Shown in pieces: positions 8,943 through 20,718 of a DNA stretch of 38,447 nucleotides (the first letter of the stretch is position 1; every line of letters begins with the position of its first letter). The notes under the pieces are model-generated. The model did no database searches. It was not told the origin of the DNA and saw only the letters and a list, made by a program, of their open reading frames with translations. The stretch is from the NCBI GenBank assembly GCA_015680685.1, contig MNCI01002798.1, positions 72,701 to 111,147 of the forward strand, given 5' to 3'. The DNA is from Gnetum montanum (Eukaryota > Streptophyta > Gnetopsida > Gnetales > Gnetaceae). The translations under genes were made by a program, and so were the position numbers.

Positions 8943-11708
8943 TCCTCTATGGGTCTCTTTCCCTTATCTTGTGCTCTAGGTTTTGGAAATTGATGTTTCT
9001 GAAGGAGTGCCTAGAGCTTTTCCTCGTTGGTTCAAGGATCTTGTGCCATTCATGCTAATGCTCCAATGTTTGATGGAGTCAGCACCTCCCATGGACACGA
9101 CAATTGTGAAAACATTTGGTTGGCCTTGACATACCAAACCACCACCAGCCGTCGTTCCTCTTCATAGGCTTTGGCTTTATCCTTGTATTCCTGGTAATCC
9201 ATGAGCCATCGAGCCAAATCTCTCAAGACATCATTTTATCCCTAGTAGTTGGTTTCGACCACCACTAACTTAGAATTTGCCACTTCTAATTTCTGTAGTG
9301 TCTTCTTATGCTCAGCAAATTCTGTTTCATACTTTGTGTAGGTGGTTGCTACCTACTTTTCCAGTTCTATTTTTGGACATCCTGTTGTCAACATGGCCAA
9401 GTTGGCATACCGTAGGTTTGCTAACTCCATGTACTCCATAAGGTCTTGTATCTGCAGGTCTTGACTTTTCAGTTCAACTTGGTGGATGAAGACATAAGTA
9501 TCCAATATGGCTCGCCAATCAGTGTTTTGAGCATTAAGAGTGTTGATATGGGCCTTGGCCATATGGATTTTTTTATATCACCTATTTGTACATCCCCACC
9601 TGATCCCTGAAGTGCTCCTTGAGCTTCTCATGTCACTTGGCCTCGTTCTGCTACATGCTTATTTCAATTGCCATCTTTTGACGGATTACACGTACCTCCT
9701 CTATTGAGAGGGTTCGATTTTCTCTGGCCAAGCGATTCATATCCTAGTTGACCCTGACTAATTATTCTTGTAATTACTAAAAATTTTCTTCAAGAATATT
9801 CTTTTGTTTTTCTACAGTGATCAACCTGATATTGTCAATGGTAAGCTATTTATTTTCCTCTTGTAAGGCCTTGAGTGCTTTGGCATGTGCATATGTTTGA
9901 GCTTGTGCTTTGGAAGCATCCTAATTGACTTTCTCTTTTTCCTCCACCACTCTTTTATTCTCTTCTAGCAGTTTATTCAATTGTTCCATCTGGAAGAACT
10001 CTAATTGATCTGCGGGGATGAATTGAGATAGGTCCCACTATGCAGCTTGCAAGGTGACAAGCTTTTCTTAGAGTCTTTTTAACTCTGCCTCTGCATGCTT
10101 GGCCTTGATCTCTGCCATGATGAGCTTTCCTTTTGTGGAGATGATGTCTGATTGAGTTTCTGTGACATCTTGAGGGATGTCAAACAAGAACATCATCACT
10201 TATCTTGTCTGCAGCAACCGATCTAGAACATCCTCATGCTCTGTAGGAGTCATCGAGGGATTGGCCAATGTTTGAGCATTGCGTGCTCCCGTAAAACCTA
10301 CTGGTGACATAACATGGACATTAAATAATTCTTTTATATGGTCTATGACCACTTTTGCTACTCCTGTTGCATCTTGGTGCTGCATGACCACTACCGTGGC
10401 ACCTTCACCAGTTTCTAATTTCAGCTGAAAATATGCAGCATTCCTTGAGATCTATTGTGACCAATGTGATTCCCCTCCTCCTATTTGGATAGATACCTTG
10501 CCCTGTGCATGATCAACTAAGTCCGTGGGTCATATGACATCATTGATGACTCTAAAGAGATTGGTCTCATCATGGCTCTCCCTACTGACCGTTTCAACGA
10601 TGGCCTTCAGATGGCTCATTGACAATCGATAATCTTGTGGTAGCAGTGGTGGTTGGTCTTGCTGGCTTGTGTTGGGCCCCACTTCCTATTGTTGACTAGG
10701 CCTTGTGCTTGGAAGTTGGCTAGGCCCTGCAGTTTGAGGTGTAGTGGGCCCCACTGTTTATTTTTGTTCAAGCTCCAATGTCTCACCAACACTTTTCCTT
10801 AGGGATGGTGGCTTTAGTAATTTAGTAAATGAAGCATTTTGGGCCTTTCTAGGGATGTCATTGATGTACCCTAGAATTCTAACATGTCAGCATAGCTTCC
10901 TAATGAGACAGGGAAAGGGTAATGCGAACTTCCCCATCTTACATTCTTCAAACCACCTCAAAATTTCTATAAGATATAGATGGGGTAAGTTGGCATTAAC
11001 CTTGCCAATCAAGATGGTACTTCCTCTAGCCACATATGTGGAAATTCTATTTAAACCTTTTGTGGGGAAGATGTGATATGTGCTGATTTTGAAGTAGATT
11101 TTCTCTTCAAGTGTTAGCTCTCCATATGCTTTATCTTCCTTGCCATACATCCTTTTCAACTATATCTTTCGCGCATCAACATCGGAGCGAGTGGACAAGT
11201 GAGCAATCCTTGGCCCTATATTTAGAAGATTTATAACTTCTGAAATGGCTTTGGTAGAGAAATCAATAGAGATACCACCAATATCAATGGTGGTGCCTTC
11301 TTCTTTGTTCTGCCAAAATTGGTATGTCTCTCCCAAGTACCAAGCACCACTTTCAGAGAGAATAGGCCATAGTGGGAACCCTTTAAGTTGGTGCCTAATT
11401 GCTTCAGGAGCAAACTTAGTGAAAAGTTCGAAGTTAAGTTCCACAATCACGGCTGCTGACATGAACCTTTCATAAATTGCCTGGACACATTTCGGAGACA
11501 ACGTGAGATGTTGTCCTTGTTTAGGTGCTCTACCGTCTCCACCTTTAGCATGTCTCAATTGCACAGTAATAGGAGGTTCCTAATGGATACTGAATGATTG
11601 TGCCTCTTATTCCGTACATTCCTTGAGAGATGCCTGGCCTTTATCTCTCCTTGGTCATTTGGATGCACTTTGAGAAGGTCCTCCTTGTTGTCCTCTTTTA
11701 GGGGCCAT
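8943..11708 (-). pseudogene. Element 2 ORF2: coiled-coil protein with possible plant-transposon-protein domain
   Basis: Reading begins MAPKRGQQGGPSQS at 11708 and runs, broken by many stops and at least one frameshift, to a basic Pro-rich tail (KGKRPIEEPPPPRTT) near 8943; about 920 codons. The N-terminal part (11564-11163) has TKFAPEAIRHQLKGFPLWPI, GAWYLGETYQFW and IGGISIDFSTKAISEVINLL, a pattern that recalls the 'putative plant transposon protein' domain of Athila-like elements. The middle is Gln/Pro-rich; the rest (about 10200-9000) is Glu/Lys/Gln-rich and likely coiled coil, with MEYMELANLRYANLAMLT, which is matched in element 3. Most stops are single transitions (CAG/CAA to TAG/TAA), as expected from methylcytosine decay. 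It replaces pol in position. Its function is unknown. Confidence 0.55.
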
Positions 11709-11860
11709 TTGCAATCACATAAGTGTTGATGTGTAAATTTTGGACACGAAAACACCTGTGAAAACTCGTTTTAGGAGACTAGGCCTGTATGGGTACGGAA
11801 ACCTGGGAATAGTCTCAGCTGGAAAGGGCTATGTGACAAAAACAATAATAATAATATTTT

Positions 11861-11923
11861 NCCATAGGCAACACAAATAGCATTAACATCGTTTTGTTCT
11901 TTATTTATTTGCTTTTAAACAAN
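11861..11923. other. Inverted, N-bounded patch, probable assembly artefact
   Basis: Single Ns at 11861 and 11923 bracket a segment whose last 45 bases (11878-11922) are the reverse complement of 12032-12076, with one difference. That sequence abuts the large gap. The 5' LTR has no such inversion. Confidence 0.75.
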
Positions 11924-12076
11924 TAAATAATTCAAAATAAAATGCAAATAATAATATTGAAAACTGTAAAAGTTATCTGCCACCGCAGCTACTTCTATGC
12001 TTGGAGATGGTAGAGAGAAAAAGCTGTCCTATTGTTTGAAAGCAAATAAATAAAGAACAAAACGATGTTAATGCTA

Positions 12077-12955
12077 NNNNNNNNNNNNNNNNNNNNNNNN
12101 NNNNNNNNNNNNNNNNNNNNNNNNNNNNNNNNNNNNNNNNNNNNNNNNNNNNNNNNNNNNNNNNNNNNNNNNNNNNNNNNNNNNNNNNNNNNNNNNNNNN
12201 NNNNNNNNNNNNNNNNNNNNNNNNNNNNNNNNNNNNNNNNNNNNNNNNNNNNNNNNNNNNNNNNNNNNNNNNNNNNNNNNNNNNNNNNNNNNNNNNNNNN
12301 NNNNNNNNNNNNNNNNNNNNNNNNNNNNNNNNNNNNNNNNNNNNNNNNNNNNNNNNNNNNNNNNNNNNNNNNNNNNNNNNNNNNNNNNNNNNNNNNNNNN
12401 NNNNNNNNNNNNNNNNNNNNNNNNNNNNNNNNNNNNNNNNNNNNNNNNNNNNNNNNNNNNNNNNNNNNNNNNNNNNNNNNNNNNNNNNNNNNNNNNNNNN
12501 NNNNNNNNNNNNNNNNNNNNNNNNNNNNNNNNNNNNNNNNNNNNNNNNNNNNNNNNNNNNNNNNNNNNNNNNNNNNNNNNNNNNNNNNNNNNNNNNNNNN
12601 NNNNNNNNNNNNNNNNNNNNNNNNNNNNNNNNNNNNNNNNNNNNNNNNNNNNNNNNNNNNNNNNNNNNNNNNNNNNNNNNNNNNNNNNNNNNNNNNNNNN
12701 NNNNNNNNNNNNNNNNNNNNNNNNNNNNNNNNNNNNNNNNNNNNNNNNNNNNNNNNNNNNNNNNNNNNNNNNNNNNNNNNNNNNNNNNNNNNNNNNNNNN
12801 NNNNNNNNNNNNNNNNNNNNNNNNNNNNNNNNNNNNNNNNNNNNNNNNNNNNNNNNNNNNNNNNNNNNNNNNNNNNNNNNNNNNNNNNNNNNNNNNNNNN
12901 NNNNNNNNNNNNNNNNNNNNNNNNNNNNNNNNNNNNNNNNNNNNNNNNNNNNNNN
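12077..12955. other. Assembly gap (879 N)
   Basis: A run of N inside the 3' LTR of element 1. By comparison with 17467-18443 it should hold ordinary LTR sequence. Reading frames drawn across it are meaningless. Confidence 0.98.
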
Positions 12956-13093
12956 TTTTACATAAAACCAGCATAGCGTTTGTTGAATTCCTATGAATTT
13001 GATTTGTGTATTTTGACTACTTTGCAACTATAATTTTCTACATGTGCGTTAATAATGGCCCCATGCCTAGCATGGGTGAGGTTGACCTCAACA

Positions 13094-13110
13094 CTTAGCC
13101 CCCCAAACTA
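13094..13110 (-). other. Polypurine tract of element 1
   Basis: TAGTTTGGGGGGCTAAG on the minus strand directly precedes the 3' LTR. It fixes the orientation of the element as minus. The 1.1 kb from 13111 to 14225 is a non-coding 3' region with T-rich runs and two diverged copies of a CACT-CCAA-GA-CATGGTCCT block (about 13616 and 13732). Confidence 0.75.
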
Positions 13111-14225
13111 CAAATTGCATGCAAGTGCAAGGACCATAAAATTTTGAATGAAAATGCAACAGATGGGAAAATAAAAACAATATGAAACAAGAAATGCAAA
13201 CTTGAAAGTAAACTATAATGTTCTAAACATTATCAAAATAACCAAATAATCGAAAGAGACACCGACATAGGCCATCCAAACAACCATTAAAATCTAAATA
13301 TATAATATATTGTTATTTTAACTAAGATCTATAGATATATATGTGTAATTATATGTATATGTAGATATATGCTTAAGCTCTCATTCAATATTCTCACAAG
13401 GTAATAGTAAAAGTATGCAGACTATTTTGAGTAAGAGACTTCAACAAAACTTAATGAGGAGGACAAGGTAAAGCTCATATTAGATCATAGTAAGCCACAA
13501 CTTTCAGATTTTTCCTTAGGTCTTTTTTTTTTTTGGAAACTTAAATTTAAAAGGGGAAATGGAGGTTACAGTGAAGACTGCTACCGGACCCCATCACGCT
13601 CAAGAACTTATTACACTGCCAATGAACATGGTCCTCATTTTTTTGTTTTGTTTTTTTTAAAGGAAACTTTGCTCATCGTGTACTTCATTCTTGAGGTAGG
13701 AATTCCAACACGAGTCTGACCGATTAGCTACACTACCAAAGAGCATGGTCCTTTTGGAAACTTTTCCCATGGTGCAGTTCAACCCTCGTGTATGTGCCTT
13801 TGATTAGTGGCATCATAGTAGGTCTCCTAGGTGGCTAAGGGTTCTCAAGTAGAAATGAACATACTTCATCCTGTTGTTCACAGGATAGCCATAGGAAAGG
13901 ATAGAATTTTCCAAGGTCACCTAGTAATTATGACTAACCACTCTCCAACATCACATATCCTACACTCACATGATCATGATGATAACATGATAAGTTTTTA
14001 TAAATCTAATGCTCCATAATCTAACATAACAAATAAACTGAAACCTTGGAATCAATTGGAAAGAGTTATAGTATTTATAAAATATAAATCGGATTTTATA
14101 GCATTATATTATAGTAATAGTAAATTATATTATACCTACATTATTTTTCAATGGTGTTAAGATGACCCAATATCTAGTAACTGAAAAGACAAATGATTAT
14201 TAAAATCATATGAAGAACACAATAA

Positions 14226-14640
14226 TCAAAACAATATGCTAAGAAAGAAATAATGCCAACAAAATACAAAAATGCAATTATATACAAATGAAATGCAAAG
14301 AAAAAGGAGAAGAAAACATGCAACTAAGAATCTAATAGATGCCCACGTGGGGTAGAAATGTTTCAAATGAAATGCATTAAAATTCCTATTCAACCTATAT
14401 CCTTGCAAATCAGTAATCTTAAACACGTTTGGGGTAGTGATGTCTACAATTTGGAATGGACCTGACCACATAGGTGAAAACTTAGTTTGAGGGCCAGTTT
14501 GACTAGATTCTCTATCCCTCTTAAGGACTAGATCACCTACTTGAAAATTTTTAGCTGGATATTTTTTATTGAACCATCTCTTGACAATTTGTTGATGCTT
14601 AAGATAATGAAAATCAAGACCTACACTTATCTTGCTTGAT
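14226..14640 (-). pseudogene. Integrase C-terminal fragment of element 1
   Basis: The minus-strand frame reads VKRWFNKKYPAKNFQVGDLV, then FSPMWSGPFQIV and FHLKHFYPTW, the GPF/Y-type C-terminal end of a plant Ty3/Gypsy integrase. No chromodomain is seen. The zinc-binding and DDE catalytic parts that should precede it are missing: upstream sequence passes, after an in-frame stop, straight into the protease-RT spacer (PKPRPIIETYIKEKL at about 14655-14700). The fragment therefore marks the far side of an internal deletion. Confidence 0.65.
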
Positions 14641-14752
14641 TATTTTCTATAAAGTTTTTCTTTAATATAAGTTTCAATGATAGGTCTAGGTTTTGGTGGG
14701 TGATAGGATTGGATGGGATCTACATAAGAAATAGGATTTTTTGTAGTTCCAC

Positions 14753-15244
14753 TCACATAGTCATTTTGAACATGTTCACTACACTCAACCTCAATAAACC
14801 AACATAAAGATTAGGATTTCGATCTTCCAAAGATTGATTTTGTTGATCCAAGGTTGTTACTATTTGTTTGTAGAAGGGTTCTTGGGGTATAGTCATGTAT
14901 TCAGATTTTCCTTTGATAGGGATCAATAATTCTGAGAAATCTGACCTAAAGAAGCCCCCAAACTTAGCTCCAAAAGTCCTAGATAAGAGCACACCATATG
15001 TGGGTTTCATGTCAACTACTAGGAAATCCGTATAACATGTAAATGTAGGGTATTGCTTAAGTTGTACCTTTACTTCTTTTAATAATCCTACCATAGGTAT
15101 GTTAGATCCATCGAGTTGAATCACACTTTTAGTTTGTGGTATCATTTGTTCTCCTAAGGTGTTACAAATGTCAAGAGGCATAACACTAACAGTTGCACCA
15201 GAATCCATTACACAATTATGGATATTCTTCCCTAAAATAATCAA
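14753..15244 (-). pseudogene. Retroviral-type aspartic protease domain of element 1
   Basis: The frame contains NIHNCVMDSGATVSVMPLDI, with the catalytic DSGA motif at about 15195-15206, followed by the usual beta-rich region and a GVLLSRTFG block corresponding to the second conserved GR-like motif of plant Gypsy proteases. Upstream it is separated from the gag C-terminal frame (15479-15216, with KAKISMYDLL, a common plant Gypsy pre-protease motif) by a one-base frameshift near 15245-15250. Downstream, a one-base shift near 14800 separates it from the spacer frame. The enzyme is not expected to be produced from this copy. Confidence 0.75.
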
Positions 15245-16808
15245 AGTGGTTTAGGAAAGGGGGATGATCCTTTTTGCTATACATAGAATTATTCACATTT
15301 TGTATTGATAACGTGTTAGGACTTTTTACAAAGTGAACTTGCCTTTCATGAATTGAGGATTTTTCTCTTTGGGCTACTGGTATATAAACCATATCCCGAA
15401 TCACTTCTTTCATTTCATTAAAGTGTAGGAGGTCATACATTGAAATTTTGGCTTTAACTCTTTGTAAGTTCTCAACCAAATCATAATTCTTATGTTCATC
15501 TTTGGCTTCTTGTTGAGATGGAACTCTTCTAAGTATAGAAGGGGGGTTTGGTTGTTGTGGGGAAATTACTTTGGATGAGTCAGATTGTTGTTTGCATTGT
15601 TTTGACTAGGAACTCTTCTATTTTGAGGTGTATAGAAATTGTTACTAGTTTGTTGTTGTGTATCATTCATAATGTCACTAATTTTGCGGTAGTGAGTGTT
15701 GTGTGGGTTAGGGTCGCCTACCATAACTTGTTCTAATGAGGAAACCTCTTTATTTTTTGTCTCATAAGGTACATTAAGGACTATGATAGAGGTTTTCCCA
15801 TTTTGTTTCCCTTGGGTATTATCACCATACAATGCCATGAATTGAGGACAAGTCTTTTTGGAATGTTGCCTCGTATTATGAAGATGACAATAATCATTGT
15901 TGATTAATACACTTGGTTTTTCTCGTTGTATAGGGCCTTTGTTATTGTTTCTCTTTAGCTCAACCACTTCATTAAATAGTTTTTGTAGTGAAGTGAGTAT
16001 TTGGGTTATCCGAATTTGAGTTTGGGTTGGTGGTTCAATAGAATTTGATGTCCTGTTTGGGTTTATAATGGATTGGATCAAGGCTTTTGATTGGTCATCA
16101 TTCAAACTAGTGTTGGATGGTAAGAATGAAAAGGACATGGGGCCTTGTGAGTAATTACTTAAAAGTTGAGTTGATTGAAAGGAAGAAACAGCTTGAGGCA
16201 TAACATTAGACATTTGAAAAGTTGGTAGGAGTGGGTTTGATTGCATAGGGTTACTAACACTCATCATCCCAAATTGGGTTTGGATGCTATTCATAAGGGT
16301 TATTTGCTCTAATTCCATAGCTTTTGACATTGCACCTTGTATTTTTGTTATGTTGGGATCAGATTTGATAGCATAAGCGAAGAATGGATCAATGGTANAT
16401 GTTAATAGAAACATCAGGAAGCATTAAGAACCATTGGGTTGTTTTGGTCCTAAATGTTGTTACAAACACTTTACACGCTACATCATTATGTACAATGTTG
16501 TGGATCCCTAATAAGGTTTCAAAACATTGTATGTGTTGGCGGGCATCATTTGTAGGGATTGTAGGATTGAAGAACAGGTTTATGTTTTGAAGGGATTTTG
16601 GTATGTCATGGTAGTTATTAAAATTAAAAGGGTTTCTTACCAAGGGAGCCGGGGGTTGATGGGCTGTCATCTTAGTCCGAGGTTTTTTAGGAATTGAACT
16701 TGGAAAAAGTGAAGCTCGTTTTCTCAAAGTAAATTGACGAGTAGCTGGTTGACTAGGGGTAGGAGTATGAGTTCTTTGTTGAGATGTTCTGTAAGAAGAG
16801 TCACTCAT
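15216..16808 (-). pseudogene. Gag of element 1
   Basis: Starts MSDSSYRTSQQRTHTPTPSQ at 16808, a low-complexity N terminus as in plant Gypsy Gags. The capsid-like Retrotrans_gag region follows (DARQHIQCFETLLGI, AWYQ-like TTQWFLMLPD). The frame breaks at an ambiguous base (16398) and continues as 16414-15566, with a Met/Gln/Ser/Asn-rich linker and the zinc-binding-like motif YCHLHNTRQHSKKTCPQF near 15900-15850. A third frame (15479-15216) leads to the protease. In an intact element it would form the particle shell that packages the RNA; this copy has at least two frame breaks, one perhaps caused by the ambiguous base. Confidence 0.7.
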
Positions 16809-17179
16809 AAAATGAAAAATAATAGGAAATGTAAAATGCTAATAAACTGTGAAAATTAAAGAAAATGGCAAAAAAAAACATTTGAATGCTATATTTTTAT
16901 TTTTTATTTTTTAAAACTAAAATTGAAATTACAAAATTTCAGAAAAGTAAATTGAAAGTAAAATGATTTAAATCACCCCAATTAAATTTCAGAAAAAAAA
17001 AGTTAAAAAAAGGATTGCTAGAATATAAATTTGGAGATTTGAAAATGAAACTAAAATAGAGCAATAAAACTGAAAATAGGGAGGCAAAAATAAAACAAAC
17101 AGTAAAAGAAATGATAATAATTTTTTTTTCTAAAAAAAAGGAAACATAAAAGGAAAATAAAGAAAAGGTTGAGAAACTG

Positions 17180-17196
17180 CCCTCTTTCTAGCGCCA
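17180..17196 (-). other. Primer-binding site of element 1
   Basis: TGGCGCTAGAAAGAGGG on the minus strand begins six bases after the 5' LTR end. The leading TGGCGC matches the 3' end of tRNAs ending GCGCCA (for example tRNA-Asp); the rest does not match a tRNA I can name. Confidence 0.5.
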
Positions 17197-17202
17197 AAGA
17201 GG

Positions 17203-18579
17203 TGTTGATGTGTAAATTTTGGACACGAGAAAGGGCTATGTGACAAAAACAATAATAATAATATTTTAAACAAAATATTAAAATTTTTAAATTTAATAAG
17301 AATATTGAAAAGTTAAATAATTTGTGCAATTTAAAAGAGTACAATAAATAATTATTGTAAAAGTTATCTGACACCGCAGCTACTTCTGCGCTTGGAGATG
17401 GCAGAGAGAGAAATCTGTCCTGTTGTTTGAAAGAAAATAAATAAAGAATAAAACGATGTTAATGCTATTTGTGTTTCTTGTGCATACAACCTGTCTCTTC
17501 CAGGTTTCTGTTTATAGGCAGAAAGAAAGATTTCTATCGACACCCCTCACGGTGTTCGCGTTGGCATCGCCGTTGTTGGGCGTTGGTCTCTGCCGCATGG
17601 GCAGAAAAGAAAAAAGAAAAGAAAATGTAACCATCGTTCAGCAATTGCTACTATAGGGCCTGCACACTGTCATCTGTAATCTTTTTGCAACTGCTATTGA
17701 TGTTCATTGCGTGTTTCACGCTCTTGCCGTGTTCTGCTACTTGCCGGCAGAAGAGAGAAGACTACTGAAAAGCCCAGCATTCAGAGAGGGCCACCGTCTG
17801 CGGCTTGTAGCAACAAGAGGCTAAAAGATGGGTTGCATGTGGCCAAAGAAAACAGAAGAACAAAATAAAACAGCGGCTGCTGATGGACATGCACTACCAG
17901 CTGCTACGCATTTCAAAAAGAAAGATTGGCCACCTCCACAGTGTTGCCAAATTTTGCCCCTCTTTATAGCGGCCTTGCGGGAGAAACCCTAACCCTAAAC
18001 CGTCATTCGCCATCAACATGTTGCATCACTGTTACAAATTTTTTAACAAACGTTTGTAAATATGTAATTCTTTTTTTAAAAAATATGAAAATAAATTCAT
18101 TAGACTTGCACAAATTATGTAGTCATTAGCATGTTTTATAATTTAAAGATATGCTATTGTGTTGGCATTATTTTTAGGTGGCTTATCTTTTCTCTTGATT
18201 TTATTTCTTTTCTTTTCTAAATGGAATTCCTTTATATCACTTTCTCTCTCCAAGGGGCAATTGGTACCAACAACATGATTGATAGGTTACATTGAGGTCA
18301 TCTTTTAGAGGTCTGCGCAAAGCATGTGGTGCACTATTTATCATGTGCTGATGTAGTGCTTGCTTATTTAGCAATTGAAATTCATAATTTTTATTTTATT
18401 TTATTTATGTATGGTTGAGGACCTATTGTGTATATTTTGCTTTTCACATAAAACCAGTATAGCGTTTGTTGAATTCCTATGAATTTGATTTGTGCATTTT
18501 GACTACTTTGCAACTATAATTTCCTACATGTGCATTGATAATGGCCCTATGCCTAGCATGGGTGAGGTTGACCTCAACA
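17203..18579 (-). repeat. 5' LTR of element 1
   Basis: 1377 bp with termini TGTTGATG and CTCAACA on the plus strand. It is complete and is the best reference for the gapped partner. Short ORFs inside it are not genes. Confidence 0.9.
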
Positions 18580-20718
18580 ATGTGGCTGACTATTAGTAAG
18601 GTTATTTGCAAAATTTTATTTATACCTTACTTCTTACCTTTAATAAATTCATTTCCTATTTAGTGTGATCCAGAGTTAGAAAATTTTACAAAAATGTCCC
18701 CTAAAAGTTTTGAGATTGGGCCCAATTTGATTAGGTGGCTTCAAAAATTAATTGTCATGATGTGGATGAAGAGATAAAATTAATTTGACAAATGTGTTTA
18801 GCATTTTTAATGTCATTTACCCTTTATAATATCGTTCGGGCAATGATCAATTTTAAAGAAATTATGCACAACTTGGAGCGTACCCTTCCTCCACGACTAA
18901 GTTAAACACTATGAGTTTAGACAGGTTCAATCAGAACTAGAATTAGAGCATTAGTGAGCAAGAAATGGATGTTTGAAGGATAGGTGTGCAATATAGCAAA
19001 TTCGTGGAAGAAAATTTGAACAACTCCCCTCGCATGAACAATGCAAAATGACGTTGATGTGTGCGAGGGGGGGAGGTCCATATATATCATTTTTATGGAT
19101 GCAATATCGCATACCCGATAATGTGGACCCAATATCAGGTACTTGATATTGTGACCTTTTTGAAAAAGGGTACTTGGAAAAATTGAGAAATTTTCAAATT
19201 TCCAAGGCCAAAAACAAAGGATTTAAGGTTAATTCGAAAGGTCAAGGGTAGCATTGAAGAGACCCAAAGGCACCAAAAGTGTAATGTAGTGGAATTTAAG
19301 AATGAAATTCATGAATAGGATGAGGAAAAAAGGACATGTAGTGGCACACAGGAACATTTGAATTAGAATGATGATAAAGGAAAGAATAACATTAGCAATG
19401 TAGTACTTGGAGGATGTAAAATGATGTGATGATGATGTGCAATGGGTGCAAATTACAAAGGTTACGCAAGTGAGTCCTCCCTAAAGCAGGTTTCTAACTA
19501 TCATGCCCTTATGTAACCACACCTAGAAATGTTCGTAGACACTAAAAGGGTTAAATGCAATTTGCACTAGTGCAACAAAACATACACACATAAGTAGCAC
19601 CATTATGAGGTATGAATTCTATGTGACATAAGACACAAGTAAAAAATACATGGGCAGCAAGGTGAGACGAATGATAGAAGGGATTGTAGAGATCAGGACA
19701 TGAGGTGATTGACCCTAGGCACAATGAATCTTGAGTGTAGGGCATGATTAATGTGTCATTAGCCCATCACTCCAAAATCAAGACCAAGTCCATTCCTTTG
19801 ATTAGTAACGTTGCATTGTTTCATCCAATGATCGACACCCATAAGAGCATCATGACAAAAAGGTGGACGATCACTTGGCATTTGATCCAAGGGAGGAGTG
19901 TTTTGGAATTGCTTGGTGGCTCATCAATTCTTGTCTTGATCTTTTTTTCTCGTTTCTTGTGTGTTTTTTTGTTTGTTTTTTTTCTTCTTTTTTTTTTTAC
20001 TTTTCTTTTCTTGCTTTTTGGCCGCTTTGGCACTTTGTCCTTTCCAATAGTGAACCGGAGAAGCCAGCAACCTTTAGGCATGGGTGCATGTCTTTCCAGT
20101 GGGATCCCCCATAATAACATTGAGTTTCTTGATTGAGTGCCTTTTTTACTCTTATTTCCATTTTTCGTTAGATCTTCAAGGATCTTAGTACAACCAGGCT
20201 ACATGATAGCATTTATAGATATCAACAAAAAGAATCCACAAGTCCCCTTGATGTCACACCCTGGCCATTTCTTCTTAGTCCATCATTCTTTGCTTTGGGC
20301 ATAATGAGAATAAAATTAGTTTAATTTCTAATGATGATAAGAATATCATCATACCCAAAGTAGAACCTCTTATTAATAGAATGGATCGATGGATGTGGTG
20401 GACTCACTGTCCAAAGAATTAGTTGCATGAGACTTGATAGCATAGAACAACATCCCAACCAACGAATCACATGAGTGTTTTATTCATAGATGAGATTACC
20501 CATTAAAAGATAAAAAGATAAAATAATAAACAAAAATATGAAACAACAATTACAAAGATAAAACAACAAATTGAAAGATGAAAAACTGGAAAACAAAAAT
20601 TGTAAAATTGAAGAAAAGGAAAAACATTTATTAATTCTACTTGTTAGAATGGAGGATATCCCCCATAATTGAACTATTGATCATGGTGAGAATTAATAAT
20701 TGGAAGGTTTGAATCCAT
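18580..20718. other. Non-coding internal spacer of element 2
   Basis: About 2.1 kb between the element 2 gag and ORF2 (interrupted at 18579/18580 by element 1) with no recognisable pol domain in any frame. It contains a GATATC-like dyad cluster at about 19099-19156, a strong pyrimidine tract at 19935-20015 (polypurine on the element strand, read as a Lys-rich stretch by chance) and a perfect 8-bp stem ATGATGAT/ATCATCAT near 20323-20346. Confidence 0.6.

Larger units (their letters stand above)
11724..13093 (-). repeat. 3' LTR of element 1 (contains assembly gap)
   Basis: The ends match the other LTR, as do the segments 11968-12076 and 12956-13093 (about 90% identical). An insert of about 70 bases at 11752-11824 is absent from the other LTR. 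The stretch 12077-12955 is N. Confidence 0.85.
11724..18579 (-). mobile_element. Element 1: Ty3/Gypsy-type retrotransposon with deleted RT/RNase H/integrase core, nested in element 2
   Basis: LTRs at 11724-13093 and 17203-18579 (TGTTGA to TCAACA) flank a minus-strand internal region: primer-binding site, gag, protease and the C-terminal part of integrase. RT, RNase H and the integrase catalytic core are absent, with a deletion junction near 14600-14650. The polypurine tract TAGTTTGGGGGGCTAAG at 13110-13094 is typical of plant non-chromovirus Gypsy elements. The element sits 15 bp upstream of the ORF2 start of element 2. Flanks ATAAG (11719-11723) and ATGTG (18580-18584) are plausibly a mutated target duplication; the homologous uninterrupted site in element 3 (about 27410-27416) reads ATGAA. 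Confidence 0.85.

Noticed and set aside
11973-13027. Three long reading frames (about 300 residues each) across the gap
   Set aside because: Almost all of their length is the 879-base run of N.
17456-18129. Plus-strand frames of 66 and 67 codons
   Set aside because: They lie inside the 5' LTR of element 1 and have no counterpart elsewhere.
19744-20136. Frames on both strands rich in Phe/Leu or Lys
   Set aside because: Produced by the pyrimidine tract in the element 2 spacer.
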